DNA from: Thermoactinomyces sp. DSM 45891
Lineage (GTDB): Bacteria > Bacillota > Bacilli > Thermoactinomycetales > Thermoactinomycetaceae
Assembly: GCF_900119485.1 (NCBI RefSeq)
Contig: NZ_FPJZ01000010.1
Coordinates: 32,741-96,740 of the forward strand
Reading direction: 5' to 3'
Length of the DNA: 64,000 bases
A program made the translations under genes and the position numbers. The notes under the pieces are model-generated. The model worked only from the letters and a program-made list of their open reading frames with translations. It did no database searches and was not told the DNA's origin. Of the stretch, positions 36,491 through 45,668 are shown piece after piece (the stretch's first letter is position 1; the number at the start of each line of letters is the position of its first letter).

Positions 36491-36913
36491 ATGAGTCGGA
36501 GATTATCAAGAGAGATAGCGATTCAATCTTTATATCAGCAAGATGTGCATCCTGAAGCAGACCTTCAAATGATTCGTGAATTGGAGAAGAAGGTTCAGGG
36601 GGAAGATTTGGATTTTTATCGCGTTCTCGTGCAAGGTGTGAAGGAATATCACCCTCTGATTGACCCTATTTTGGAGCGATATGTAAAAGAAGGTTGGAAG
36701 TTGAGTCGCCTTTCTGCCGTCGATCGAGCTGTGCTACGTGTAGCTACACTGGAGCTACTTTATCAACCAGAAACGCCATCTGGTGCGGTGCTAAATGAAG
36801 CAGTAGAGCTTTCCAAGGCATTTAGTGGAATGGAAACAAGCCGCTTTATCAATGGGATTTTAGGTAAATTAGCGAAAGATCTAGATCAGTTACGGGAAGA
36901 AATACAACAGTAG
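36491..36913 (+). CDS. nusB: transcription antitermination factor NusB
   Basis: The 140-residue all-helical RNA-binding protein works with NusE at rRNA boxA. SRREIAIQSLYQQD-type start (RRLSREIAIQSLYQQD), LSRLSAVDRAVLRVATLELLY and VLNEAVELSKAF with SRFINGILGKLA match the family. GGAGG ribosome site. Normal Bacillus position. Confidence 0.96.
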   Translation: MSRRLSREIAIQSLYQQDVHPEADLQMIRELEKKVQGEDLDFYRVLVQGVKEYHPLIDPILERYVKEGWKLSRLSAVDRAVLRVATLELLYQPETPSGAVLNEAVELSKAFSGMETSRFINGILGKLAKDLDQLREEIQQ

Positions 36914-36915
36914 GG

Positions 36916-36948
36916 GAGTAGAAGCGAATGTTGCTTCGCTCTCTTTTT
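36916..36948 (+). terminator. terminator after nusB
   Basis: GAG plus GAAGC pair with GCTTC plus CTC around a 7-nt loop, followed by TCTTTTTG. Confidence 0.7.
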
Positions 36949-37056
36949 GTATTGTTCGGATTATCCTTTACAGCTTTTGTAGAAACGAATAAACTAAGAT
37001 GATAATATGTGGTTCCATGGCATATCTAAAACTACGGTCTATAAGGGTGATGACAA

Positions 37057-37932
37057 ATGGCACAATTGATCGATGGAAAACAAATCGCAAGTGATATTCG
37101 TCAAGAGTTAAAAGAGGAAGTCGTACAATTACAGAAAGAAGGAATTCGTCCGGGTTTGATGGTGATATTTGTTGGTGATAATCCAGCTTCCCAGTCGTAT
37201 ATACGTGGGAAAGTTCGTGCTGCCACGGAGGTTGGGATTGCATCAGAAGTACTTCGGATGGGTGAAGGGATAACGGAAACGCAACTTCTTGATAAAATTG
37301 AAGAATTGAACCAGGATGAAGCGGTTCATGGAATTCTAGTGCAATTACCTTTGCCAAAACATATTGACGAGTTAAAAGTGATCGAAGCGATTTCACCAGA
37401 GAAAGACGTAGACGGATTTACCCCGATTAATGTAGGCAAAATGATGACTGGATTGGAATGTTATCTACCTTGTACGCCATTTGGAATTATGCAACTTTTA
37501 GAGCGTTCGAATGTTACAATAGATGGAAAGCATGTAGTTGTGATTGGGAGAAGTAACATTGTGGGTAAGCCGGTTTCGATGTTACTGCAACGTGCAAATG
37601 CTACAGTTACGATGTGCCATTCTCGTACTCCTGATTTAGCAACCTTTACCCAGCAGGCTGATATTATTGTGAGTGCTGTGGGGAAGGTTGGGTTGATTAC
37701 AGCTGACCATATAAAAGATGGTGCGGTTGTGATTGATGTGGCGATGAATCGGAATGAGGAAGGTAAGTTAGTGGGTGACGTGGTGTTTGATGAGGTATTT
37801 AATAAGGCATCCGCTATTACTCCTGTGCCGGGTGGTGTAGGGCCGATGACGATTGCGATGCTGATGCGCAATACGATCGAGGCGGCGAAACGTGCGAGTG
37901 AAGATCGTGTTAGTTTGATATCGGTAGAGTGA
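37057..37932 (+). CDS. folD: bifunctional methylenetetrahydrofolate dehydrogenase/cyclohydrolase
   Basis: The 291-residue enzyme interconverts 5,10-methylene-THF and 10-formyl-THF, the formyl donor used by Fmt. VGDNPASQSYIRGK carries the Tyr and Lys of the active site, ILVQLPLPKHI, DGFTPINVGKM, VVIGRSNIVGKP (NADP motif) and TPVPGGVGPMTIAMLM follow. Length is near the usual 285. Followed by a 390-bp gap. Confidence 0.97.
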   Translation: MAQLIDGKQIASDIRQELKEEVVQLQKEGIRPGLMVIFVGDNPASQSYIRGKVRAATEVGIASEVLRMGEGITETQLLDKIEELNQDEAVHGILVQLPLPKHIDELKVIEAISPEKDVDGFTPINVGKMMTGLECYLPCTPFGIMQLLERSNVTIDGKHVVVIGRSNIVGKPVSMLLQRANATVTMCHSRTPDLATFTQQADIIVSAVGKVGLITADHIKDGAVVIDVAMNRNEEGKLVGDVVFDEVFNKASAITPVPGGVGPMTIAMLMRNTIEAAKRASEDRVSLISVE

Positions 37933-37995
37933 GGGATTAAATAGAGTTGCTAGGGATTAGCATGTGGATGATCTAGGGTAGGATGTCCCGAGGAA

Positions 37996-38133
37996 ATGTA
38001 TCTGGCCACACTCAAATAGTGAGCCCGCAAGGATGTGGACAAGCAAGTCCGCTCTCAAACATTGCCACAAAACGCCCTCGCTTCGAAGGACTATGCTAAG
38101 CAGGCTTACTAACATCGCAGTGGCCAGATATAT
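37996..38133 (+). ncRNA. candidate structured RNA between folD and xseA
   Basis: The 390-bp gap has no gene. ATGTATCTGGCCAC (37996-38009) pairs with GTGGCCAGATATAT (38120-38133), 14 bp with one G-T. Inside the 110-nt loop GTGGAC (38035) pairs with GTCCGC (38046), framed by GAG/CTC, and CTTCGAAG is self-complementary. Such nested pairing suggests a folded RNA of about 140 nt, or a small inverted-repeat element. Strand is assumed from the neighbours. No known class is recognised. Confidence 0.4.
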
Positions 38134-38322
38134 TGCCCCTACTCCATTTCCTATTTCCTAGCTACGTAACAGGTGTGTTGAGGGACTAGATGTAGATTGT
38201 ATGGACAAAACCGATTAGAAGAAGCTTTAGGGGTGAATGTGTCTTTCTTCTGGTCGTTCTGTCAAAAGCCAAGTCCAATATTAACCCAAAACTTATACAT
38301 ATAAAGATAGTGAGGAACCAAC

Positions 38323-39687
38323 ATGCCCCATCGCAAAGAGCGCGAAATCTGGAGTGTATCGGAGCTTGTTTCACACCTCTCAGGATTAGTAGATCGAGAT
38401 GAGCGCAGTAAAGCGGTCTGGATTCAAGGTGAGATTACGAATTTTGTTCATCACACTTCCAGTGGACACATGTATTTCTCCATCAAAGATCAGTCTGCGA
38501 AGATGAAAGCTGTTATGTTTAAATGGTCGAGTCGTTTTATTCTCTTTAAGCCAAAGAATGGAGATCAAGTAACGATTCGTGGTGAACTATATGTCTATGA
38601 AAAAGACGGACAAGTTCAGCTAAAAGTCTTAGAGATGAAAAATAGCGGGCAGGGTGATCTATATAGTAAATATTTGCAGCTGAAAGAACGTCTAGAGCTA
38701 GAAGGATTATTTACACGTCCTAAGCGACAAATCCCCATTTACCCACGTCGTGTTGGGGTAATCACCTCAGCGCAAGGAGCAGTAGTCAGGGATATTATTA
38801 CAACGATGAAAAGACGCTATCCACTTACACAGATCGTGTTGCTCCCAGTGGCTGTTCAAGGAATGCATGCCGCACGGGAGATCTCAGAGGCGATTGTGGA
38901 GATGAATCGATTAGCAGATGTTGATGTATTAATTGTCGGCCGAGGTGGTGGTTCGTTAGAGGAACTGTGGGCCTTTAACGAAGAAGTAGTGGTTCGGTCG
39001 ATAGCTGGGTCCCTCATCCCGATTATCTCGGCAGTAGGACATGAGACCGACAACACACTGAGTGATTATGCAGCAGATCTCAGGGCGGCTACTCCAACGG
39101 CGGCTGCGGAGATGGTGGTGCCTGATTTTCAAGAGATTACGCAACGGTTTCAATCTCTTTATACAAGACTTCATCACGCTTCTATCAAGTTGATAGAGGG
39201 GAAGCGGAGTAAATTAAATTCTACACTAGAACGTCCGATTTTCCAAAAGCCAGGCGAACGTTTAGAGCAATACTCGCAACGTCTTGATTATCTAGAGCGG
39301 GATCTTCGCAATCGTGCACAGTCTAAGACAGCAAAAAGTACATTGAAAGTAGAGCAGTTATCTTCACGGCTAGATCGGCTCCGTCCACATCAGTCGATTG
39401 CGCTATATCAAGAGCAATTATCTCGATTATGCCAGAATCAATTTCGGTCGATGAAGGTTACGATGGAGCGAGAAGGAAACCGTTTGGAACGTAATGTAGA
39501 AAAATTAGATGCCCTTAGTCCATTAAAAGTATTGAAACGAGGCTATTCAGTAGTGTATCGTTTTCATCAACCAGATTTAATCGCATCTACTTCTCAAGTC
39601 AAACTAGGTGATTTATTAAAAATACGCATGCAGGACGGGGTATTGAAATGCCAAGTATTTGGAACGGAGGAACAGGGCGATGAGTAA
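38323..39687 (+). CDS. xseA: exodeoxyribonuclease VII large subunit
   Basis: The 454-residue subunit has an N-terminal OB fold (VWIQGEITNFVHHTSSGHMYFSIKD, MFKWSS), the catalytic domain (VGVITSAQGAVVRDIITTM, VIVGRGGGSLEELWAFNEE, SAVGHETDNTLSDYAADLRA with TPTAAAE) and a coiled-coil C-terminus. It pairs with XseB to degrade ssDNA. It overlaps xseB by 8 bp. Confidence 0.97.
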   Translation: MPHRKEREIWSVSELVSHLSGLVDRDERSKAVWIQGEITNFVHHTSSGHMYFSIKDQSAKMKAVMFKWSSRFILFKPKNGDQVTIRGELYVYEKDGQVQLKVLEMKNSGQGDLYSKYLQLKERLELEGLFTRPKRQIPIYPRRVGVITSAQGAVVRDIITTMKRRYPLTQIVLLPVAVQGMHAAREISEAIVEMNRLADVDVLIVGRGGGSLEELWAFNEEVVVRSIAGSLIPIISAVGHETDNTLSDYAADLRAATPTAAAEMVVPDFQEITQRFQSLYTRLHHASIKLIEGKRSKLNSTLERPIFQKPGERLEQYSQRLDYLERDLRNRAQSKTAKSTLKVEQLSSRLDRLRPHQSIALYQEQLSRLCQNQFRSMKVTMEREGNRLERNVEKLDALSPLKVLKRGYSVVYRFHQPDLIASTSQVKLGDLLKIRMQDGVLKCQVFGTEEQGDE

Positions 39688-39937
39688 TAGCCAAAGTGTA
39701 CAACCCTCTGAACCCACTTCATTTGAAGAAGCAATGGAGCGTTTAGAGGAAGTAGTGAAACAATTGGAGCAAGGGGAAGTTCCGCTAGATCAAGCAATTC
39801 GTTTATTTGCTGAAGGAAACCAATTAGCATTTTTTTGTCGAGAAAAGTTAGATTGGGCGGAGCAACAAGTGGAGATGTTAGTTCAAGAAAACGGGGAGTG
39901 GAAAAAGAAACCTTTCCAGAATGAGGAGGAGCTATAG
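39680..39937 (+). CDS. xseB: exodeoxyribonuclease VII small subunit
   Basis: The 85-residue helical protein has FEEAMERLEEVVKQLEQGEV then PLDQAIRLFAEGNQL, the XseB signature. ATG 39680 is chosen since GGAGG lies 10-12 bp before it; a TTG frame start at 39659 is not used. It overlaps the xseA end and is followed 3 bp later by ispA. Confidence 0.95.
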   Translation: MSNSQSVQPSEPTSFEEAMERLEEVVKQLEQGEVPLDQAIRLFAEGNQLAFFCREKLDWAEQQVEMLVQENGEWKKKPFQNEEEL

Positions 39938-39940
39938 ACT

Positions 39941-40837
39941 GTGCCGATTATTCGTGACTATATACAACAAAAAGCACAGCTCGTGCACGAAGAGCTTGAT
40001 ACATATACAAGAACGCTTACTGGTATTCCACAACCGCTATTAGATTCGATGCGTTATTCGTTATTAGCAGGGGGTAAACGGATCAGGCCGGTTCTTGCCA
40101 TTGCAACGGCAGAAGCGTTTGGGGCTGAAGAAGATCAGGTACTTCCTTTTGCGTGTGCTGTGGAGATGATTCACACCTATTCGCTGATCCATGATGATTT
40201 GCCTAGTATGGATGATGATGATTATCGTCGTGGTAAATTGACTAATCACAAGGTTTATGGAGAAGCGATGGCAATCTTAGCAGGAGATGCGTTGTTGACG
40301 GAGGCATTTGGATTGTTGGCTGATGGAGTTACTCAGGCACATTTGCCAGTACATACTGCAATGGCGATCGTGAGAGAAGGAGCGAACTTGGCGGGTGCAA
40401 GGGGAATGGTTGGAGGGCAAGTAAGTGATCTACTAGCTGAGGATCGACAAATTCCCTTAGAAGATCTCCAGTCTATTCATAAACGGAAGACAGGCGACCT
40501 GATTGCATATTCGATTCGGATGGGGGCTCGTGTTGCTGGGGTATCTCCAGGGTCGATGAGCTTTTTAAGTCAATTTGCTTATGGAATTGGATTGGCCTTC
40601 CAGATTCAAGATGATATCCTAGATGTAATTGGTGACCAAGAGAAGATTGGGAAGCGTGTGGGGAGTGATGAGGCAAATCACAAATCCACATACCCGTCTT
40701 TACTAGGACTGGAAGAATCAAAGAAGAAACTACATCAATGTATTTCCCAAGCAAAGGTAGCACTTATGAATATTCCAGATTGTAACCCGGGGAGACTAAT
40801 GGAGATAGCAGATTACCTAATGTCGCGTGATCGTTAG
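39941..40837 (+). CDS. ispA: geranyl/farnesyl diphosphate synthase
   Basis: The 298-residue prenyl synthase builds C15 isoprenoid. First Asp-rich motif LIHDDLPSMDDDDYRRG and second motif QIQDDILDVIGD are present, plus GGKRIRP (diphosphate binding). GTG start with GAGGAG upstream. It stands before dxs, so precursor and chain-elongation steps are neighbours. Confidence 0.95.
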   Translation: MPIIRDYIQQKAQLVHEELDTYTRTLTGIPQPLLDSMRYSLLAGGKRIRPVLAIATAEAFGAEEDQVLPFACAVEMIHTYSLIHDDLPSMDDDDYRRGKLTNHKVYGEAMAILAGDALLTEAFGLLADGVTQAHLPVHTAMAIVREGANLAGARGMVGGQVSDLLAEDRQIPLEDLQSIHKRKTGDLIAYSIRMGARVAGVSPGSMSFLSQFAYGIGLAFQIQDDILDVIGDQEKIGKRVGSDEANHKSTYPSLLGLEESKKKLHQCISQAKVALMNIPDCNPGRLMEIADYLMSRDR

Positions 40838-40904
40838 ATTATGGTATAATAACAATTACGTTTAAAAAGAATGATATGTACATACATAGTAGATTGAGGT
40901 CGTA

Positions 40905-40938
40905 CCGGTTCGAACAAAGATTCGTGACCGGCGTTTTT
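40905..40938 (+). terminator. terminator between ispA and dxs
   Basis: CCGGTTCGAA pairs with TTCGTGACCGG (small internal mismatch), followed by CGTTTTTCT. The 187-bp gap also has TATAAT-like sequence at about 40850, so dxs may have its own promoter. Confidence 0.7.
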
Positions 40939-41023
40939 CTGATATGATCATCTCAACAATAAAAACGTCAATTAAAAATGCTATACTTTGTGTATAAAGA
41001 AACTAGAAAGAGAGGCGATCGCG

Positions 41024-42910
41024 ATGCTCTTGGAGCAGATGCAATCACCAGACGACCTGAAAAAACTACCAGTAGAAGAATTACCTAAGTTAGCGGAGGA
41101 AATTCGTCAGTTTTTAATCGAAAGTTTATCCAAGACTGGCGGGCATCTTGCCTCTAACCTAGGTGTGGTAGAATTGACCATTGCTCTCCACTATTTATTT
41201 GATAGTCCAAAGGATAAGTTTTTATGGGATGTAGGTCACCAAGCCTATGTTCACAAATTATTGACAGGTCGTATGGATCTTTTCCCGACGCTTCGTCAAT
41301 ATAAAGGCTTATGCGGCTTTCCTAAGATGAGTGAAAGTGAACATGATGTATGGGAAACGGGACATAGTAGTACATCTTTATCGGGTGCAATGGGAATGGC
41401 GGCTGCACGTGATTTAAAAGGTGAAGATAATAAAGTGGTTGCCATCATTGGAGATGGTGCTTTAACCGGCGGTATGGCTCTTGAGGCACTTAACCATATA
41501 GGTGAAGAGAAAAAAGACCTCATTGTAGTACTAAATGATAATGAGATGTCGATTAGTCCGAATGTGGGAGCGCTTCATAACTATCTCGGGCGTTTGCGTA
41601 CGAATAAAACGTACTCGAAAACCAAGCATGATGTGGAAGCACTCATTAAAAAAATCCCATCTGTGGGCACCCCGTTTGCCCATTTAATTGAACGTGTCAA
41701 AGATAGCTTGAAATTCTTAGTTGTAGATGGAGTTTTATTTGAAACGCTAGGTTTTACCTATTTAGGCCCGATAGATGGTCATAATTTAACGGATCTAATG
41801 GAGTGTCTACGTCAAGCAGCACATACGAAAGGTCCTGTACTAGTACACATTGTGACTCGTAAAGGGAATGGATACCAACCTGCGGAAGAAGATCAAGTGA
41901 ATTATCACGGGGTAGGAACGTATAAGATTGAATCCGGAGCATTTGCCAAGAAGGCAGGTGGCCCTGTAGCCTACCCAGCTGTTTTTGGAGAGACGATGAT
42001 CAAGCTAGCAGAGGAGAACCCAAGGATCGTAGCGATTTCTCCGGCCATGTTAACAGGATCGAAACTGGAGAAGTTTCAGCAGCGGTTCCCAGATCGCACG
42101 TTTGATGTTGGGATTGCGGAACAACATGCAGGTACTTTTGCAGCGGGGATTGCCACTCAAGGGATCATCCCAGTCTTTTCGATTTATTCGACGTTTTTAC
42201 AGCGTGCATATGATCAAGTCGTCCATGATATTTGTCGGCAAAACTTACATGTCGTGTTTGCGATAGACCGTGCTGGGTTTGTGGGAGAAGACGGTGAGAC
42301 TCATCAAGGAATCTATGATATTGGCTTTATGCGTTCCCAACCAAATATGGTTATGATGATGCCAAAGGATGAAAATGAACTTCAACATATGCTCTATACG
42401 GCAATCGAATATGGAAAAGGGCCAATTGCGGTTCGTTATTCGAAAGCAAACGGTACAGGGATTGCGATGGACGAGGAGTTTAAGCTCATTCCTATTGGGA
42501 AATCCGAAGTCGTGCAAGATGGGGAAGACGTGGCCTTGGTAGCGTTTGGATCGATGGTCGGGCCAGCTATTCAGGCAGCAGAATTACTCCAAAAGCAAGG
42601 AATTAGCGCTAAGGTAGTGAATGCTCGTTTTGTGAAGCCATTGGATGAAGAAATGCTCTTATCTCTTTACCAAAACAACATACCTATCGTCACACTGGAA
42701 GAAGGGGCCTTGCAAGGTGGCTTCGGGAGTGCGGTATTAGAGTTTTTTGCTCAAAAAGAGATGTATGATGCACAGGTAAAGTTATGTGGGATTCCAGACT
42801 ACTTTGTGGAACATGGAAGTATGGCCCAGCAGATGGAGGAAGTAGGACTAACGCCAACTCAAATTGCTGAGCAAGTAACCAGATTTGTAAAGAAAAAACA
42901 GGAAGTATAA
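41024..42910 (+). CDS. dxs: 1-deoxy-D-xylulose-5-phosphate synthase
   Basis: The 628-residue TPP enzyme joins pyruvate and glyceraldehyde-3-P in the MEP isoprenoid route. SKTGGHLASNLGVVELTIALH, WDVGHQAYVHKLLTGR, the TPP motif GDGALTGGMALEALNH...NDN, HGVGTYKIE, and FDVGIAEQHAGTFAAG and FVGEDGETHQG are seen. ATG 41024 is preferred (GAGAGG upstream, family start); the frame reaches 40988. Confidence 0.97.
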   Translation: MLLEQMQSPDDLKKLPVEELPKLAEEIRQFLIESLSKTGGHLASNLGVVELTIALHYLFDSPKDKFLWDVGHQAYVHKLLTGRMDLFPTLRQYKGLCGFPKMSESEHDVWETGHSSTSLSGAMGMAAARDLKGEDNKVVAIIGDGALTGGMALEALNHIGEEKKDLIVVLNDNEMSISPNVGALHNYLGRLRTNKTYSKTKHDVEALIKKIPSVGTPFAHLIERVKDSLKFLVVDGVLFETLGFTYLGPIDGHNLTDLMECLRQAAHTKGPVLVHIVTRKGNGYQPAEEDQVNYHGVGTYKIESGAFAKKAGGPVAYPAVFGETMIKLAEENPRIVAISPAMLTGSKLEKFQQRFPDRTFDVGIAEQHAGTFAAGIATQGIIPVFSIYSTFLQRAYDQVVHDICRQNLHVVFAIDRAGFVGEDGETHQGIYDIGFMRSQPNMVMMMPKDENELQHMLYTAIEYGKGPIAVRYSKANGTGIAMDEEFKLIPIGKSEVVQDGEDVALVAFGSMVGPAIQAAELLQKQGISAKVVNARFVKPLDEEMLLSLYQNNIPIVTLEEGALQGGFGSAVLEFFAQKEMYDAQVKLCGIPDYFVEHGSMAQQMEEVGLTPTQIAEQVTRFVKKKQEV

Positions 42911-42921
42911 GAGGATACACA

Positions 42922-43728
42922 GTGAAAGAGCGAATTGATGTGTTACTCGTACAACAAGGCTTTTATGAAAGTCGCCAGCAAGCCCAACGTGCCATTATGG
43001 CTGGGCTTGTCTTGGTTGAACAAGAACGAATTGATAAGCCTGGGACTAAAGTACCCATTGATAAGAGAATTACGATTAAAGGACAAGTTTCTCCTTACGT
43101 GAGCAGAGGTGGATTGAAGCTTGAGAAAGCGCTGGAAGTCTTTCCTACCTCTATTCAAGATCAAGTCGTACTCGATATAGGTGCTTCCACAGGTGGATTT
43201 ACAGATTGTGCATTGCAAAATGGTGCAAAACAGGTGTATGCGATCGATGTTGGGTATGGGCAACTAGCGTGGAAGATTCGTGAAAATTCCCGAGTGATTG
43301 TCATGGAACGGACCAATTTTCGATATTTAGAAAAAGAGCAACTGACAGGTGAACCTCCTACCTACGCTACGATAGATGTATCCTTTATCTCTCTTTCTCA
43401 TATTTTTCCTGTTCTGGGGCGGCTCCTACCAGTTGGTGGGGGAACCATTGCTTTAGTAAAACCACAATTCGAAGCAGGAAGAGAGCAGATTGGGAAAAAA
43501 GGGATTGTGAAAGATCCCAAAATTCATGAGCAAGTATTAATGAAATTTGTGTTTACAGCTAATTCCAATGGCTTTTCTGTAAAAGGAATTTCGGGTTCTC
43601 CTATCACAGGAGGCGAAGGGAATATTGAATTTATCAGCTTCCTTGAAAAGAAAGAGACACCTGTTCAGGAGGATTGGGTGGCGAAGATCCCAAAAATCGT
43701 ACAAGAAGTACATCAACGTTTTTCCTAA
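42922..43728 (+). CDS. TlyA-family rRNA (cytidine-2'-O)-methyltransferase (YqxC)
   Basis: The 268-residue protein has an N-terminal S4 RNA-binding domain (RIDVLLVQQGFYESRQQAQR) and an RrmJ/FtsJ-like SAM methyltransferase domain (VLDIGASTGGFTDCALQNGA, VDVGYGQLAWKIR, DVSFISL). TlyA relatives methylate 16S and 23S rRNA; older names call it hemolysin A. GTG 42922. Position after dxs is as in B. subtilis yqxC. Confidence 0.93.
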   Translation: MKERIDVLLVQQGFYESRQQAQRAIMAGLVLVEQERIDKPGTKVPIDKRITIKGQVSPYVSRGGLKLEKALEVFPTSIQDQVVLDIGASTGGFTDCALQNGAKQVYAIDVGYGQLAWKIRENSRVIVMERTNFRYLEKEQLTGEPPTYATIDVSFISLSHIFPVLGRLLPVGGGTIALVKPQFEAGREQIGKKGIVKDPKIHEQVLMKFVFTANSNGFSVKGISGSPITGGEGNIEFISFLEKKETPVQEDWVAKIPKIVQEVHQRFS

Positions 43729-43785
43729 GAATAAAAAGGTTTCTTTTTCATGACTCCGAATTAGTAGGGGAAGGGGGAGGTGCGT

Positions 43786-44319
43786 ATGACACGTTCCGGA
43801 GATCCGATCGTCTTATTCCTATTAGTTGGAGTCATCTTCTACTTTTTCCTCAGAAAATGGTTTTCGTTTTCTTCCATGAAAGATTGGGTTTTTAATACTC
43901 GTCCGGATCCTGAGCCGCTCAGGGGAGAGATTCCCACCATCCTACAGGAGCATGGATATGAAGCATATGCAGAAAAACAGAAGATCTCCCTTCAAATTAA
44001 GGTCGGGGATGAAAGCTTTGAAAGTCGGATGTTTATCGATGTATTTGCAACAGATGAATATGGAAACCGTTACGCCGTGATCACTTCAAGACGAAGAAGA
44101 CCGCTCAAAAAAATTGGGGCATCGCTACGAGATTCTTTTCTTGCTTCTTACTTATTAGCAAAACCGATGGGTTTGCTTTATGTGAATGTAGAGGCACGAA
44201 GTGTGGAGGAAATCACGTTTCAATATGAATTTCCCTCCCATAAACGCGCCCCTTTTCCGTGGAGTTATATTGTTGTGTTTGTGCTCGGAATGCTTGTAGC
44301 ATGGTCGATAACCAAATAG
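43786..44319 (+). CDS. uncharacterised protein with N- and C-terminal membrane segments
   Basis: The 177-residue protein has hydrophobic segments at about residues 7-23 (PIVLFLLVGVIFYFFL) and at the C-terminus (YIVVFVLGMLVAWSI), with a soluble domain between them (ILQEHGYEAYAEKQKISLQI, DVFATDEYGNRYAVITSRRR). I do not recognise the family. ATG 43786 with GGGAGG upstream is preferred to GTG 43780. It is placed between tlyA and nadK, where Bacillus has ahrC directly after yqxC. Confidence 0.75.
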   Translation: MTRSGDPIVLFLLVGVIFYFFLRKWFSFSSMKDWVFNTRPDPEPLRGEIPTILQEHGYEAYAEKQKISLQIKVGDESFESRMFIDVFATDEYGNRYAVITSRRRRPLKKIGASLRDSFLASYLLAKPMGLLYVNVEARSVEEITFQYEFPSHKRAPFPWSYIVVFVLGMLVAWSITK

Positions 44320-44335
44320 AAATGGGGTAGGAGTT

Positions 44336-45196
44336 GTGAAGCGAATCGGCATTATGATGAATGCCAGCAAACCACATGCTTTGCAGGTTGCGAAGGAATT
44401 AATGCAACTCCTCTGTGAGAAAAATGCTTTTGTGTTATTAGAGCAGGATTTAGCAAGCGTGTTGGGACGAGATGATTGTGGCATTCCGCTGAAAGATTTT
44501 CCCAATCGTGTGGAAATCGTATTTGTCTTAGGGGGAGATGGTACACTTTTAGGAGTGGGCCGTGAGTTAGCTGGAGCAAAGTTGCCAATACTAGGGATAA
44601 ACACAGGGAACTTAGGATTTTTGTCTGAGGCGGAGCCTGAAAATCTAGGAAGTGCGGTTGATCGAATTCTAAACAATGATTTTTGTATCGAAGAACGGAT
44701 GATGATTGATGCAGAATGTGTCCGAAATGGAGAAATAGTTCATCGCGGTACTGCTTTTAATGATATTGGAATCGCCAAAGGATCATTTGGCAGAATCGTA
44801 AACTGTTCTGTTAGTATGGATGGGATGTTTTTAGGCAGTTACTCAGGCGACGGGATTATTATCTCCACTCCAACCGGTTCTACGGCATATTCGTTATCTT
44901 GCGGAGGCCCGATTGTGTGGCCAGGTTTTCAAGCGATTCTACTAACTCCTATCTGCCCACATACCCTTACTTCTCGTCCGATGGTGTTACCAGCCGAGAG
45001 TGAATTGGAAGTAAGAGTTTCTGCCACACACCACGAGATGGGGATGACAATCGATGGACAAATTGGTTTTGAGATTCATGAGGGAGATTTGATTCGGATT
45101 AGAAGATCTCAAAATCAAACCTATTTAGTAAAGTGGAAAGAACGCTCCTTCTTTGAGGTAGTACGTAAAAAGCTTCATGGCGACGAGAAGGGGTAA
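44336..45196 (+). CDS. nadK: NAD kinase
   Basis: The 286-residue kinase makes NADP from NAD. The signature VFVLGGDGTLLGVGRELA carries GGDGT, followed by GINTGNLGFL, then SGDGIIISTPTGSTAYSLSCGGPIV. GTG 44336 with GGAG upstream. It lies 16 bp after the two-TM protein and 19 bp before argR, so it is in the operon. Confidence 0.95.
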   Translation: MKRIGIMMNASKPHALQVAKELMQLLCEKNAFVLLEQDLASVLGRDDCGIPLKDFPNRVEIVFVLGGDGTLLGVGRELAGAKLPILGINTGNLGFLSEAEPENLGSAVDRILNNDFCIEERMMIDAECVRNGEIVHRGTAFNDIGIAKGSFGRIVNCSVSMDGMFLGSYSGDGIIISTPTGSTAYSLSCGGPIVWPGFQAILLTPICPHTLTSRPMVLPAESELEVRVSATHHEMGMTIDGQIGFEIHEGDLIRIRRSQNQTYLVKWKERSFFEVVRKKLHGDEKG

Positions 45197-45215
45197 CGAC
45201 AGGAGGTAAACAACT

Positions 45216-45662
45216 GTGAAGGCGCAAAGGCACATCAAAATCCGGGATATTATCACTCACTGTGATATCGAGACACAAGACGAGCTGGTAGAAGAATTAA
45301 AAAAAGCTGGTTATAATGTAACGCAAGCAACTGTATCTCGTGATATTAAGGAATTACATCTGGTAAAAGTTCCTACCAATAGTGGCACGTATAAGTATTC
45401 TCTTCCTTTGGATAATCGCTTTAATCCCAATCAAAAATTGAAGAGAATGCTACAAGAAACATTTGTTGGAATTGATCATGCAGAAAATTTAATTGTCATG
45501 AAGACCCTACCGGGAAATGCTCAAGCGATTGGAGCCTTGATGGATAATTTGGAATGGGATGAGGTAATAGGAACCATTGCAGGTGATGATACCATCATGT
45601 TGATTGTACGTAATAAGGAACTAGTACCCGTTATCGTTCAACGATTTTTAGATATGCTTTAG
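45216..45662 (+). CDS. argR: arginine repressor (ArgR/AhrC)
   Basis: The 148-residue regulator has an N-terminal winged helix (RDIITHCDIETQDELVEELK, NVTQATVSRDIKELHLVKV) and a C-terminal hexamer/arginine-binding domain (MKTLPGNAQAIGALMDN, GTIAGDDTIMLIVR). The GTIAGDDT motif contains the Arg-contact aspartates. GTG start with GGAGG upstream. Conserved place before recN. Confidence 0.96.
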   Translation: MKAQRHIKIRDIITHCDIETQDELVEELKKAGYNVTQATVSRDIKELHLVKVPTNSGTYKYSLPLDNRFNPNQKLKRMLQETFVGIDHAENLIVMKTLPGNAQAIGALMDNLEWDEVIGTIAGDDTIMLIVRNKELVPVIVQRFLDML

Positions 45663-45668
45663 GAGACG

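Noticed and set aside
38323..45662. Transfer of the two-TM gene and nadK into the operon
   Set aside because: Base composition and ribosome sites look like those of the neighbours; no repeats or mobile genes nearby.
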